Below are positions 34,355 to 44,800 of a stretch of DNA of 64,000 nucleotides, piece after piece. The notes under the pieces were generated by a model. The model was not told the origin of the DNA. It saw nothing but the letters and a program-made list of their open reading frames with translations, and searched no databases. Each line of letters starts with the position of its first letter. Position 1 is the first letter of the stretch. Source of the DNA: an uncultured Bacteroides sp. (GTDB lineage Bacteria > Bacteroidota > Bacteroidia > Bacteroidales > Bacteroidaceae); the NCBI GenBank assembly GCA_900556625.1, contig USPQ01000006.1, forward strand, positions 1 through 64,000, written 5' to 3'. The position numbers and the translations under genes are program-made.

Positions 34355-35611
34355 TTAATGAAAAGCATGATCTTTCGGAAAGTCCTTTCCTTCCCAAGCC
34401 TTTTTACTGGTCCAATCTTCAGCAGGAGATGTCCAGAATGTATGGTCGGCGGGAAGTCCGAGCGGCAGGAAAGCAAGTGATGCCATATATAGACTGCCAT
34501 TGTTCGTATACCAGTCGGAAATATTCGGCTGCTTGCCATTGAATCCTAAAGTTAAAAATCCCTTTTCATTGAAGTTACGGTCATCACCAAACATTCTTTT
34601 AATAACTGCCGTCATAGCTGCACGAACTTGTCCATCCGGTAATTCCTTGGGCAGCCATCCTCTCCATGCCAATAAAGCTAAAGGCTGCAAAGTTCCTGTA
34701 CGATAAGTGATAGAACGACCGAAAACCGGAAGCGCCCCTTCCGGAGAGATAAACCGTTCCAAAATCATTCCGAAACGCTGCATCCGTTTCTTTGCACGGT
34801 TATAGTCACAATCCGGTGCGTTCCAAATCTTACTTTTACCAGCATTTGTCATGATTTCCAAAGGTTCTATATACATCGGATGCAAAACAAAACTATTATA
34901 ATAGTCAAAAGCAAAACCCGGACCATCGGAGTACCAACCATCGCCTACGTACCACTCTTCTACTTTACGCAAAGCGGAAACTATGCGGTAAGTATCACTT
35001 GGAGCGCCTGCTTTACGCAAGAATGCTTCGACCGTAGCAGAAAACAACAACCAATTTGTGTAAGGCGGATCTACTCGGCGAAGTTGTGTAAACTCAGCTA
35101 TATAACGTTGTTTCGTAACACTATCTAAAGGAATCCATAAAGCATCATAGCCTCTTATAAAACTCTCTGCAATATAGGCTGCGTCAACCAACGTTTGCCC
35201 TTCTTTTCTCCACAAAAGATAATCGGGACTTTCGGGGTCAACAGCCTGTACGTAACTTTTCAAAGCCCATTCACGCAATTGTTTTCGTTGAATGCTTTCT
35301 GCCGTATCATCGTCCGGCAAAGAAATCCAAGGAGCTAACCCAGCCATTAATCGACCAAAGCACTCCATATAGGTTACTTTCTTGTTTCGCCCATCCCATG
35401 TAGGACTGACTTCTACCAGCATATTCTGTTGCAGCTTCCCTTCACTCAGATTACTAAGTACCGGAGCAGCCATTCGGTACAACACCCCCGCCCATAATTC
35501 ACGGTCAGTCGGTTCCTTTACTTGTTTCTTCTTTTTTGCCAATAAGTCCTGTGACGGAATCAGCAAGATTGCGATCAGCAATAGTAATGTACAATGTTTA
35601 TTCAATCTCAT
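34355..35611 (-). CDS. DUF2264 exported protein
   Basis: A 418-residue protein from ATG 35611 (signal peptide CTLLLLIAILLIPSQDLLA). It matches DUF2264, an (alpha/alpha)-barrel-like family frequent in polysaccharide loci: REWALKSYVQAVDPESPDYLLW, YVGDGWYSDGPGFAFDYYNSFVLHPMYIEPL and a late RGWLPKELPDGQVRAAM. No biochemical role is settled to my knowledge; the fold suggests a carbohydrate-active enzyme, perhaps acting on uronates as its GH88/105-like relatives do. The longer frame (35638) is rejected because the -7 promoter box overlaps its start. Confidence 0.82.
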   Translation of the reverse strand: MRLNKHCTLLLLIAILLIPSQDLLAKKKKQVKEPTDRELWAGVLYRMAAPVLSNLSEGKLQQNMLVEVSPTWDGRNKKVTYMECFGRLMAGLAPWISLPDDDTAESIQRKQLREWALKSYVQAVDPESPDYLLWRKEGQTLVDAAYIAESFIRGYDALWIPLDSVTKQRYIAEFTQLRRVDPPYTNWLLFSATVEAFLRKAGAPSDTYRIVSALRKVEEWYVGDGWYSDGPGFAFDYYNSFVLHPMYIEPLEIMTNAGKSKIWNAPDCDYNRAKKRMQRFGMILERFISPEGALPVFGRSITYRTGTLQPLALLAWRGWLPKELPDGQVRAAMTAVIKRMFGDDRNFNEKGFLTLGFNGKQPNISDWYTNNGSLYMASLAFLPLGLPADHTFWTSPAEDWTSKKAWEGKDFPKDHAFH

Positions 35612-35635
35612 GATATTATTTAGGATTTTCGTACG

Positions 35636-35643
35636 CAAAGATA
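35636..35643 (-). promoter_or_regulatory. -7 promoter box (TATCTTTG) for the DUF2264-GH43-GH145-GH105 unit
   Basis: Read leftward TATCTTTG, full match, 24 bases before ATG 35611. It lies within the 96-bp gap after the GH16-GH43 gene, so this half of the locus can be transcribed separately. Confidence 0.72.
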
Positions 35644-35734
35644 CTTTATACTCATAAGAGTAAGGTTCAATTTTATATCAAAAAAGGGATACAAAACAAC
35701 CATTTTTCATACAAAAGCTGTAATATATGCGAGT

Positions 35735-37642
35735 TTAATCAGGTTTCCACCTATCCACCCATTCTATAAAAGGTATTCCTTTCTCATCAAACCGGACAGG
35801 TAGCCAAATGTAACGAGAGTCAGCCAAACTTTCCGGCCTCCAACTATCTGCCATAAAAATAAATTGTTTTTCAGTCCCTTGCAAAGGGAGCACATACGTG
35901 CTCTGCCCTCCGAAAGTTTTATCCGCATTCTCTCCGACACAAGGATTTGGTAGTTGTTTCCATTCCCCTAAAATCGAAGTAGCAGTCAACAAACGAGCTT
36001 TATTAGGTTCCCAACCCGTACAGCCGGAAGTTATCATCCAGTAGATTCCGTCTTTTTTAAAAATAGCAGGAGCTTCATTATGTCCACCTGGAAAAATACG
36101 TATATACTTGCCTGTATGACTAAGATAATCATCAGACAATTCTGCAATCTGCAATGTCAGATTGTCTTCCGAAGAATAAATATGATAAGCTTTTCCATCA
36201 TCATCCACAAACAAAGTCATATCACGGGACATTTGTCCTCCTTCCAAATCTCTTTTCACAAACATTCCCTTTTCAACTGCATCATACCATTCCGGAGTCC
36301 ACCATTTTTCATATTCTGAAAGATTCCATTTGATCCGTTTCTCTTTCTTCGTCATATTCAATGGATAGATACTCGAATTTACACGAGCCGAACGAATAAA
36401 ACAATAAGGTCCAGTTGGTGAGTCACTGACAGCGACGGCAGCACGGGCCGGTCCATACCCCCGGCCTTTCAATTCCAGATGAAACCACATTACGAATTTT
36501 CCGGTCTGCTTATTATAAATAACTTTCGGGCGTTCCATGATGCACCCTTTTTCAATATCACTTCCTTTTGCTTCAGATATGGGTAACACCACTCCTTCAT
36601 AGTTCCAGTTCAACAAATCAGTAGATGAATAACAATTGATCCCTTTTTCGGTCACAAAGCCCGATTCGGGGCGATGTTCACCGAACCAATAATATTTTCC
36701 TTCATGATACAAAACGCCTCCACCATGAGCATTAATCACATTTCCCTCCGTATCTCTCCAAACCTTACCAGAAACAATTTTTTTCTCTTTCTGATAAACC
36801 CGCACATAATCTATTTCATACTTCATCGGCAAAGCACTCTCATCAATCGGACCACCATTGATACCACCAATAGCCAAATTCAACAAAAGATATTGCGGTT
36901 TCGTAAAAGGATTCGTCCTCTTGCCGATACTTCCGTTTACAGTATCCTTTAAAGGAATCTCATTCAACAGTTCATCATCCAAATAGAGTTTGATAACTTC
37001 TTCATCCCAATCCATCCGCCAAATGTGAAATTTGGAAGCCCATTCCGGATCTTTCTCCGTAAAATGGATATAGGGTGTGGCCTTACTATTCCATTTAGCC
37101 CCCCATTGCTTGTCCGTGCCCCACGCAGCATTTGCCAAAATATGAGGAACTCCTTTGATTTGGTAATATTCCATAATATCTATCTCTCCACATGAAGGCC
37201 ACTCCATATTACTACCCAATGTCCAAATAGCCGGCCATGCACCTTTCGCCACCGGTATGCGGGCACGTACTTCAAAACGCCCATAGAGAAACTCCTTCTT
37301 TCCGGCAGTCGTCACCGATGAAGAAGTATATTCTATAAATTCCCGTTCTTTACGCCAATCGTTACTACCGGGTATGTAAAGAGGATTCTGACGATTCCGC
37401 TCTTTCCGAGCTTCGATGACAAGGAAGCCTCCTTTACAAACTGCATTGTCCGGCTGATACCATTGAGCCTCCTCATTGCGGACATAACCCTGTTCATAGT
37501 TCCATACGGAAGGGGATAATCTCCCCTCCGTATTAAACTCATCGCTCCAGACCAGCCTCCAATCGTCATTCCGCGCAGTTGCGAGCAAAGGCAAGGTCGT
37601 CAGTAACAGCAATATAACTGAATAATTTTTCAAATATACCAT
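35735..37642 (-). CDS. GH16-GH43 fusion, beta-galactan-degrading
   Basis: A 635-residue exported protein with two catalytic domains. Residues about 25-280 are GH16 with GEIDIMEYY (nucleophile Glu153, Asp155, acid/base Glu158). Residues about 288-635 are a GH43 of the galactan type, beginning KVWRDTEGNVINAHGGG and containing ERPKVIYN, EAPAIFKKDGIYWMITSGCTGWEPN and GGQSTYV. Within type II arabinogalactan a GH16 could cut beta-1,3-galactan internally while the GH43 trims ends, so a fusion couples both. The GH43 part resembles the single GH43 encoded at 33305. It follows the GH16 lipoprotein gene by 16 bases. Confidence 0.88.
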   Translation of the reverse strand: MVYLKNYSVILLLLTTLPLLATARNDDWRLVWSDEFNTEGRLSPSVWNYEQGYVRNEEAQWYQPDNAVCKGGFLVIEARKERNRQNPLYIPGSNDWRKEREFIEYTSSSVTTAGKKEFLYGRFEVRARIPVAKGAWPAIWTLGSNMEWPSCGEIDIMEYYQIKGVPHILANAAWGTDKQWGAKWNSKATPYIHFTEKDPEWASKFHIWRMDWDEEVIKLYLDDELLNEIPLKDTVNGSIGKRTNPFTKPQYLLLNLAIGGINGGPIDESALPMKYEIDYVRVYQKEKKIVSGKVWRDTEGNVINAHGGGVLYHEGKYYWFGEHRPESGFVTEKGINCYSSTDLLNWNYEGVVLPISEAKGSDIEKGCIMERPKVIYNKQTGKFVMWFHLELKGRGYGPARAAVAVSDSPTGPYCFIRSARVNSSIYPLNMTKKEKRIKWNLSEYEKWWTPEWYDAVEKGMFVKRDLEGGQMSRDMTLFVDDDGKAYHIYSSEDNLTLQIAELSDDYLSHTGKYIRIFPGGHNEAPAIFKKDGIYWMITSGCTGWEPNKARLLTATSILGEWKQLPNPCVGENADKTFGGQSTYVLPLQGTEKQFIFMADSWRPESLADSRYIWLPVRFDEKGIPFIEWVDRWKPD

Positions 37643-37658
37643 TGCTTAATCCTATCGT

Positions 37659-39206
37659 TTATTCAAACTGATAAACACGAACATAATCCACATGATATTC
37701 AAGCGGGAACTTAGACAAGTCCGGTTCACCTCCATTGGATCCCAAAGCCAGATTCAACCAGATACATTGTCCGAATCCTTCATCATTCTCTTTACCCGCG
37801 TTATTACCTTCATCAAGATATGGATTACGATATGATCCTCTCCACCAATCATCCAGTCCACCAGATCCATTTCCTGTAGTCGCTTTCAAATCCTTAATTT
37901 CATTCATCAATTCGTCATCCAAATAAAGTCTCAAGGTATTCTCGTCCTCATCCAGGCACCAGTCCATACGCCAAATATGATACTTCTTCCCCCAATCTTT
38001 ATCTTTCGCTATAAATTCAGCAACCGGCCTGTTATAAGACTGCCATTTGCCGTTCCAACGGGTGTCCGATCCCCAACAAATATTGGCGTGTACGCTCGGC
38101 TTTCCATTTACCAGATAATATTCAAGCAAATCAATTTCGCCTCCCAGCGGCCATTCCCAGCACCAACTGTCAGTGCTTCCACCAGTCGTCCAGATAGCCG
38201 GCCATGCTCCCATTGCCGTAGGAATCTTGGCTCTGACGAGCATTCGTCCTTTCCGGAATCTATAATCTTTTGTAATCAGGCAGCTCGAAGTATACTCAGC
38301 ATATTCACGATTCTTTTTCCAGTCGCTACTTCCAGCTTCATAATTCGTATTCTTTACCCGTTCCTCTTTTCCTGTAATTATCAATGCCCCGTCTTTACAA
38401 ATAGCATTTTCTTTCTGATACCATTGCAATTCCTGATTACGTTGGAAGCCTTCTTCCCAACGCCATACATTCCAGTCCGGTTCTCCCGTTCCATTAAATT
38501 CATCATGAAACTTCAAAACCAGTCCTTCTTCCGTCGTTTCCGGTGCATCATTGGGATCAGGCACATATTCCGGTCCTTTTTCATCTTCAGCCGATTCTAC
38601 ATAGGTCACATTGAAAAGTAACATCAACGTATTTGTTTTAGAATTAATTCCATAAGAGGATGAGCCCTCAATCGCTAACGGAAGTACATACAACAAATTC
38701 CTCTCCGCTTCCTGGCAAGCTGCAACCAGTTCACTAGAATAGACTGTTACTGATACGGCATCCGATTTTGTTTCACCAGCTTGTAGCGTTAATGTCTGAG
38801 AAGATAAATGATAATAGGACTCCGGAAGTAATTCCGCACCGTCATATTTTGCATAAATGCCTCCTTCCGCCACCTTAGCTAGCACTTTATTCAATGTATC
38901 TTTATTCACAACCAAGCTAACTTTAGCTTCTTGTCCGGCTGTGCGTCCTTGATAAAGAGACAAGCTCAACTTATAAGTAAAGTTTTTAACAGGCGTTTCA
39001 TCCTCACTTTGCCGTAAATCCGTAGTCACGTTACATTCCGCACCATCCCACACTTCACGGGCTTGCGTCAGATTCAACAAATTCAGATCTAGTTGACCTT
39101 CATAACTAAAATCTTTATCATCGTCACAGCCATATACTCCACCGATGAGGGTGGCCGCCATACAGGCGACCATCCATATTTTATTCATTTTCATCATAAG
39201 TCTCAT
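37659..39206 (-). CDS. DUF1735-GH16 surface lipoprotein
   Basis: A 515-residue lipoprotein (lipobox GGVYGC, Cys27, followed by DDDKD, favouring surface exposure). Residues about 38-200 form a DUF1735-type Ig-like domain common at the N-terminus of surface glycanases. Residues about 228-515 are GH16 with LGGEIDLLEYY (Glu357, Asp359, Glu362). It probably makes the first endo-cuts in the galactan backbone outside the cell, before import by the SusC/D systems. Codes next to the surface binding lipoprotein. Confidence 0.9.
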   Translation of the reverse strand: MRLMMKMNKIWMVACMAATLIGGVYGCDDDKDFSYEGQLDLNLLNLTQAREVWDGAECNVTTDLRQSEDETPVKNFTYKLSLSLYQGRTAGQEAKVSLVVNKDTLNKVLAKVAEGGIYAKYDGAELLPESYYHLSSQTLTLQAGETKSDAVSVTVYSSELVAACQEAERNLLYVLPLAIEGSSSYGINSKTNTLMLLFNVTYVESAEDEKGPEYVPDPNDAPETTEEGLVLKFHDEFNGTGEPDWNVWRWEEGFQRNQELQWYQKENAICKDGALIITGKEERVKNTNYEAGSSDWKKNREYAEYTSSCLITKDYRFRKGRMLVRAKIPTAMGAWPAIWTTGGSTDSWCWEWPLGGEIDLLEYYLVNGKPSVHANICWGSDTRWNGKWQSYNRPVAEFIAKDKDWGKKYHIWRMDWCLDEDENTLRLYLDDELMNEIKDLKATTGNGSGGLDDWWRGSYRNPYLDEGNNAGKENDEGFGQCIWLNLALGSNGGEPDLSKFPLEYHVDYVRVYQFE

Positions 39207-39212
39207 TTTAAA

Positions 39213-40106
39213 TTAATCCAAAGGAACTGTTTCCGGGTCATACTTTTCAATATCCGCATCAAAAAAGGCAATCTCCCCTATATGAAAATATTTCTTGTTC
39301 AACGAACTTGTCAATACATTGAAACGGAAATATTTAAACTTCTTACCCGGCATTACAAAATCAGAAGCGTATTTTGTCTGACGTGTTGTGGGCAATCCAC
39401 TCAAAGTAGAAACAGTTTCCCAATGTTCACCATCCGTACTAATCTGTAATTCCGCAGAAGTAGGGAATCCGTCCGTGTTACCTGTATCCCGCGTATAATA
39501 CTCGAATGCAAAATTTTCATGTTCTTCCTTTAAATCGATCTGTATATAATGCGGCAGGTCAACTTGCGGAGAATGCCAGTTGGTGTGAAAAAAAGAGGGA
39601 TCCGCCGTTTTACCATCTATCAAACGGTCAAAATACCCTTCAGACGCGTCCGGATAATTACAAGATAATTGGTCTACTATCAGACTGACCTGTGTACGGG
39701 ATTTCTCCGTATACGATGCCGGCATCGCTCCCGACCGTGCTTTCAATTCCTGAACTGCTCCTGCTTCATGAGCCGCATTAAAGGTCTGCAAATAAAAAGT
39801 ATAGTCTCCGAAACGAGCACGAGTATTTTCTATCAACATTTCCGTTGTTCCTTTAGAAGCAATCTTACAGATATTTTTCTTTTGTAAAGGGTCATAATAG
39901 CGAATCTGCATATAAGCGTAATCTCCTTCCGGTGCTTTCCAAGTCAGTTTAATCTGTCCCGGCAAAGCCTCCGACACGACCGTAGAAAGTTCAACGGCAG
40001 CAGGACTTCCTCCCCCCGATGTTTCAAATTCTTCAAAATTCTTATCACAGCCAACCAGTCCTAAAAGCGCAAAGGCTGCAATCATATATTTAACATTCAA
40101 CTTCAT
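39213..40106 (-). CDS. Surface glycan-binding lipoprotein with Fn3-like and F5/8C-like domains
   Basis: A 297-residue lipoprotein (lipobox LLGLVGC, then DKNFEEFE). Residues about 38-125 look like an Ig/Fn3-type domain (PGQIKLTWKAPEGDYAYMQIRYYDP; compare DUF4959/DUF4998 proteins). Residues about 150-285 resemble a discoidin (F5/8 type C) carbohydrate-binding domain: PHYIQIDLKEEHENFAFEYYTRD and KFKYFRFNVL. No catalytic residues. It follows the second SusD and should help hold the polysaccharide at the cell surface. Confidence 0.85.
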   Translation of the reverse strand: MKLNVKYMIAAFALLGLVGCDKNFEEFETSGGGSPAAVELSTVVSEALPGQIKLTWKAPEGDYAYMQIRYYDPLQKKNICKIASKGTTEMLIENTRARFGDYTFYLQTFNAAHEAGAVQELKARSGAMPASYTEKSRTQVSLIVDQLSCNYPDASEGYFDRLIDGKTADPSFFHTNWHSPQVDLPHYIQIDLKEEHENFAFEYYTRDTGNTDGFPTSAELQISTDGEHWETVSTLSGLPTTRQTKYASDFVMPGKKFKYFRFNVLTSSLNKKYFHIGEIAFFDADIEKYDPETVPLD

Positions 40107-40134
40107 AGCTTTTATCTTTTATCATTAATAAAAC

Positions 40135-41772
40135 TTACCAACCCGGATTCTGGCTCAGATTCGGATTCTTACGCATTTCCGAAGCCGGAATCGGAAAGAA
40201 ATACATTTTATCATCCCAAACCAATGATTTATTTGTCCGCTCATAGAGGAAGTTTCCATCCTCTTTTTGGGTAATCTGCATACGCCCGATTTTAGTGAAG
40301 CCACCTTCTTTCCAACGGCGAACATCCCAGAAACGATGTTGTTCGAAAGCCAATTCTACCATTCTTTCTTTTTTATATCGTTCCCAAAATTCAGTGTTAG
40401 AAATATTATCCGGGAAATCCGGCATTTGTACATCCGAACGCTGACGCACCTTATTGATTGCAGCACAAGCAGACATCCTGAATTCGTTGTCCGTAGCACC
40501 GGCCGCTCCCAAATAACGGTAGATTGCCTCTGCATAATTCAGATAAAATTCTCCCAGACGGAAAATAACCCAGTTATGCCGTTTGCCTCCACTGCCACTT
40601 TCCGCACTGATGTCGGTAGACGCATCCAAATACTTCTTCAAATAATAACCGGTCGGTGTTGCATAAGGAAGAGGCAGACCATTCTTACCGCCAATAAATG
40701 TTTCCAACGGATTCGGATTCGTATTCGGCCATTTGTCACCATTACATGCGATAGTCATGCCGAAACGCGGATCTTTATCTCCATTATCCTTAGATTCGTA
40801 AGCATCCACCAATGTTTGTGTCGGGCAATTACCGGAACTGGCATTCTCCATACCAACCGGGAAATTAGTATATTCCGGACTACTAGTATCTCCAATACGA
40901 CGAACGAAAATCATTTCAGAAGCTTGATAATTATCCGTACCCCAAATATCCGTATATTTTCCAAGCCGGATACCGTTAGCCGTACAATAATCAATAACAG
41001 CTTTATTGGCCACAGCAGCTTCACGCCATAAATTCCGGTCTTCACCACCACTGAACAGTTTGCTTGCTCTATATAATGCGGCACGGGCTTTTAATGCCAA
41101 AGCCGTTCCCTGCGTGACACGACCGGCCTCCGGGTTGGAACCACCTGCAGCATCATTATCCAAAGCGGAATAAGAAACGGGTAACTCAGGCGCCACTTCC
41201 TCACATTCACTAATAATAAAATCAAAGACTTCCGACGCCGGAGTACGTGAAAGAGAATTAGCTTCTTTCTCTGTCAACACATTCACCGTAAAAGGCACAT
41301 CCCCATACGCACGCACCAACAAGAAATAGTAATACGCACGTAGCAGACGAACTTCATACTGATAACGATTAAACCGGTTCATCTGAGCCTCATAATCCTG
41401 CGCATAGCGTAAATCATAAAAATCAAGGTCTTTACTTTCTTCCAGAAAGTAATTAGCGGCACGAATACCCGAATAATACCCCCACAGAGATTTAGGGTTC
41501 AATGCACTCCAAGCACCATTTGTATAGTCGAGAACAGATGAATAAGTAACAGCCATTTCTGCTTCATCACAAGCGGAAGCCAATGACTGATAGCTTGGCA
41601 AGTCGGAATCCAGATAACTATAGATATTATTCACAAATCCTGCCGTACGGGAAAAATCCGAAAAGACATAATCCTTGTCGTATGACGTGTATTCATGATA
41701 ATCCATCTTATCGTTGCAAGCTGACACCACCGCTATACAAGCTATTCCTAGGCATATATTTTTCAATTTCAT
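40135..41772 (-). CDS. SusD-like outer-membrane lipoprotein (second pair)
   Basis: A 545-residue RagB/SusD protein with lipobox CIAVVSAC, the helical TPR-like core, a middle NYAEAIYRY segment and the C-terminal RMVELAFEQHRFWDVRRWKEGG followed by YFFPIPASEMRKNPNLSQNPGW, all typical of SusD. It forms the lid over its SusC partner encoded just upstream (41801-44815) and captures oligosaccharides. Start ATG at 41772. Confidence 0.95.
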   Translation of the reverse strand: MKLKNICLGIACIAVVSACNDKMDYHEYTSYDKDYVFSDFSRTAGFVNNIYSYLDSDLPSYQSLASACDEAEMAVTYSSVLDYTNGAWSALNPKSLWGYYSGIRAANYFLEESKDLDFYDLRYAQDYEAQMNRFNRYQYEVRLLRAYYYFLLVRAYGDVPFTVNVLTEKEANSLSRTPASEVFDFIISECEEVAPELPVSYSALDNDAAGGSNPEAGRVTQGTALALKARAALYRASKLFSGGEDRNLWREAAVANKAVIDYCTANGIRLGKYTDIWGTDNYQASEMIFVRRIGDTSSPEYTNFPVGMENASSGNCPTQTLVDAYESKDNGDKDPRFGMTIACNGDKWPNTNPNPLETFIGGKNGLPLPYATPTGYYLKKYLDASTDISAESGSGGKRHNWVIFRLGEFYLNYAEAIYRYLGAAGATDNEFRMSACAAINKVRQRSDVQMPDFPDNISNTEFWERYKKERMVELAFEQHRFWDVRRWKEGGFTKIGRMQITQKEDGNFLYERTNKSLVWDDKMYFFPIPASEMRKNPNLSQNPGW

Positions 41773-41800
41773 AGTTTCTTTCTTTTTATAGCGTTAAACG

Positions 41801-44800
41801 TTAAAATCCTACTGACAAACCAACATGAATAGATCGGGTAGCAGGATAAGAGTTATTCATCGCTTCCGGATCCAATTGGTCAATACTATCGAAGCAAAGT
41901 AAATCAACCCCTCTTACATATACTTTCGCATTCTTTACCCAAAACCTGTTCAACCAGGATGAAGGAAGCTTGTAGTACACCTCACAATTACGCAACTTCA
42001 AAAAAGAACGATCTGCCAACCATAAAGAGCTTGTCTGCAGATTGTTGTCAACAGTTTCCGTTGTCAACCTTGGGAAACGAGCGTTCGGAGTTTCCGGTGT
42101 CCAACGATTCCGGTAAACATAATTAGAAATTGTCGTATTATCCACCAATGGACGATAGTAAGTTCCCGACAAGATTGCCGTATAATTTCCCACTCCTTGG
42201 AATTGTGCACTAAAACCTAATCCCTTCCATTCCAAACCAAGACTGAACGAATAATAAATTTCAGGACATGTACTATTGTATCCCATAGCTACTCTATCAT
42301 CCGAATTAATTACTTTATCACCATTCATGTCCTTGTATTTAATATCTCCGGCCTTTACCGGTCCAAACTGCTGTGGCAAGCTATTATCTATATCTGCCTG
42401 ATCTACAAAATATCCAATAGCCTGCAATCCAAAGATTTGTCCTACCGGATTGCCCGTAGAGCGCGTATAGTCGTAAGCTGCCGGTTCTTCTAGCATTTCT
42501 ATAATTTTACTTCGATTGTAAGTGAACGTTCCTCCCAAATTTAATTCCACATTACCCATCTTCTTATAGTAATTGGCGCCGATTTCCGTGCCCCAACTAT
42601 CTACGATACCCGCATTTACATAAGAACCGGATGCGCCCAACACCGCCGAGTTCTGTCCGTCTGAACTGACCCAAATATCAGAACGTCTTTCATAAAAGCC
42701 ATCCACTGTCAAAGTCAATCCCTTGAACAAGGTAGCATCCACACCCGCATTATACTTATAAGCTTTTTCTGTGGTTCCGTTAACAGATGCCAGACGACCT
42801 TCATGCCAGCCTCCGTCACCACCGAAATTATTATTTATCGGATAGCCATTACCGCCACCTACCGTCTCATTCCAATAGCCGTTACCGGGAATATTATCCG
42901 TATTCAACATACCGAAGGAAGCCCGCAGTTTCAGGAAATCCACCACATTCTGGCTTTGCATAAACTTCTCATTAGAAATAAGCCATGCCAGCCCAACTGT
43001 AGGAGATACATTCCAGCGATGATCGGGCGCCAATAAGTTGGAGGCAGAAGCCATCAATGTAAAATCTGCAAAATAACGGTTCTTAAAGCCATAATGAGTA
43101 TACCAACCCGCATTCTGACGGTAGAACGTATTATTGATCCCTTTAGCATTATCATATTTATAGGTATAAAGTAACATGGAATACAGACTGTGTACACCAA
43201 ACTGACGTTGCCAATCGACATTCATTTGGAAGTTAAAGGCGCGATATTGCCAGTCAAGTTTGCTGTCACCCGACATTTCCGTATCTTTTCCTCCCGTTAT
43301 TTCCTCACCAGCTATCGGCAATCCGTTTTCCCAGGAAGCGACCGATGCCATACCATATTTATATCCTTTTGTGTGATTCTCCCAGTAAGAAGCGAGATTG
43401 TCATATCCTATACGGACAGAAGCTCCTAACCCCTTGGTTAAAGAAGACAAATCCTGCCGTAAAGACATATCAGCATATAATCCACGAGTATGTCCTTTTG
43501 AGTATGCGCGCCCTTCAGTCAACGCTACCGGATTCCAGTTCTCACCCCAAGTAGTATTTCCTCCCCACAAACCACTTTCCGTACGGATAGGGAAAGCCGC
43601 TGAAGGTAATTGATACAGTTTGCTTATCAAATTATCGCTGCCCATACCCGGACGACTGAATTCATTCAAAATCCCCATGATATTGGCCTGCATCTTTGTT
43701 TTCGGTGACAAATCAATATCCAGATTGGTACGGAAGTTAGCTTTTGAATACTTTTCCTGAGTGGAATAGTCAGCATTCGTATCAAAGTTTTTGATAAATC
43801 CACGGTTATTCTGCAAATTCATCATTGTATAATAACGCATCTTGGTAGATCCGCCGCGAAAACTTAATGTTGCGATATCTGACGCCCCACGATCACGAAA
43901 AACTTCTTCCCACCAGTTTACATTCGGATAAAGATAAGGAGAAGTGCCATTCTTAAACGCATTCAATTCATTTTGCGAATATCGCACCTGCTTGCCATCA
44001 TTTGTCAATGCTTCATTTAAGGCAGAAGCATACGTATAGGCATCCGCCAATTCCGGCTTGCGCGTCATATAATTGAAAGCATGGTCATAAGAAAAATTAA
44101 TCTCACGAGTATCGTATTTACCACGTTTTGTCACAATATTGACTACGCCATTCACTCCCCTATAGCCATAGAGAGCCAACGCGGCCGCATCACGAAGTAC
44201 ACTAACAGATTCTACTTCTTCCGGAGTAATATATTTTAAAGCCTGCCAGTTATTATCCCGTTCAAGTCCGTCCACGACCAACAAGATGCCATTATTACCA
44301 TTCAGTGTCTTCAGGCCGCGAATATACATCGACGGCATCTGCTCCCATACCACACCGGTACTTTGCATGGTAGTCAGTCCCAGCACATTGCCATATAATG
44401 AATTTCCGATTGAAAAAGCCGAACTTTTATCTATATTCTCTGCATATACAGTAGATACGGCACCAGTAGACTCCGCATTCGTTTGCTGCAATCCAAATCC
44501 GTAATTTACTTTCTCTGAAGAGTAATCCATGACAACCGTCAATTCCGAACCGTTTTCTATTTTCACCACCTTCATTGCATCATCACCAGTCTGTACTTTC
44601 AAACGGCTTCCTTTCACAGCAGTGATTTCAAAACGTCCATTTTTATCTGTAGCCACCCGCACCAATGGGTTCTCTTCAACCGAAACCAAGGCTCCCGCTA
44701 CCGGCTTCCCTTTTTCATCAAGAACTCTTCCGGTTACATTATCTTCACTTTGTGCCCAGCCGTTCAAGGTGACGCAAGCGAATATCGCTAAAGCTAGTAT

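Noticed and set aside
40267..41031. Rightward frame of 254 codons
   Set aside because: Antisense to the SusD-like gene, with no start signal and an Ile/Arg-rich non-domain translation.
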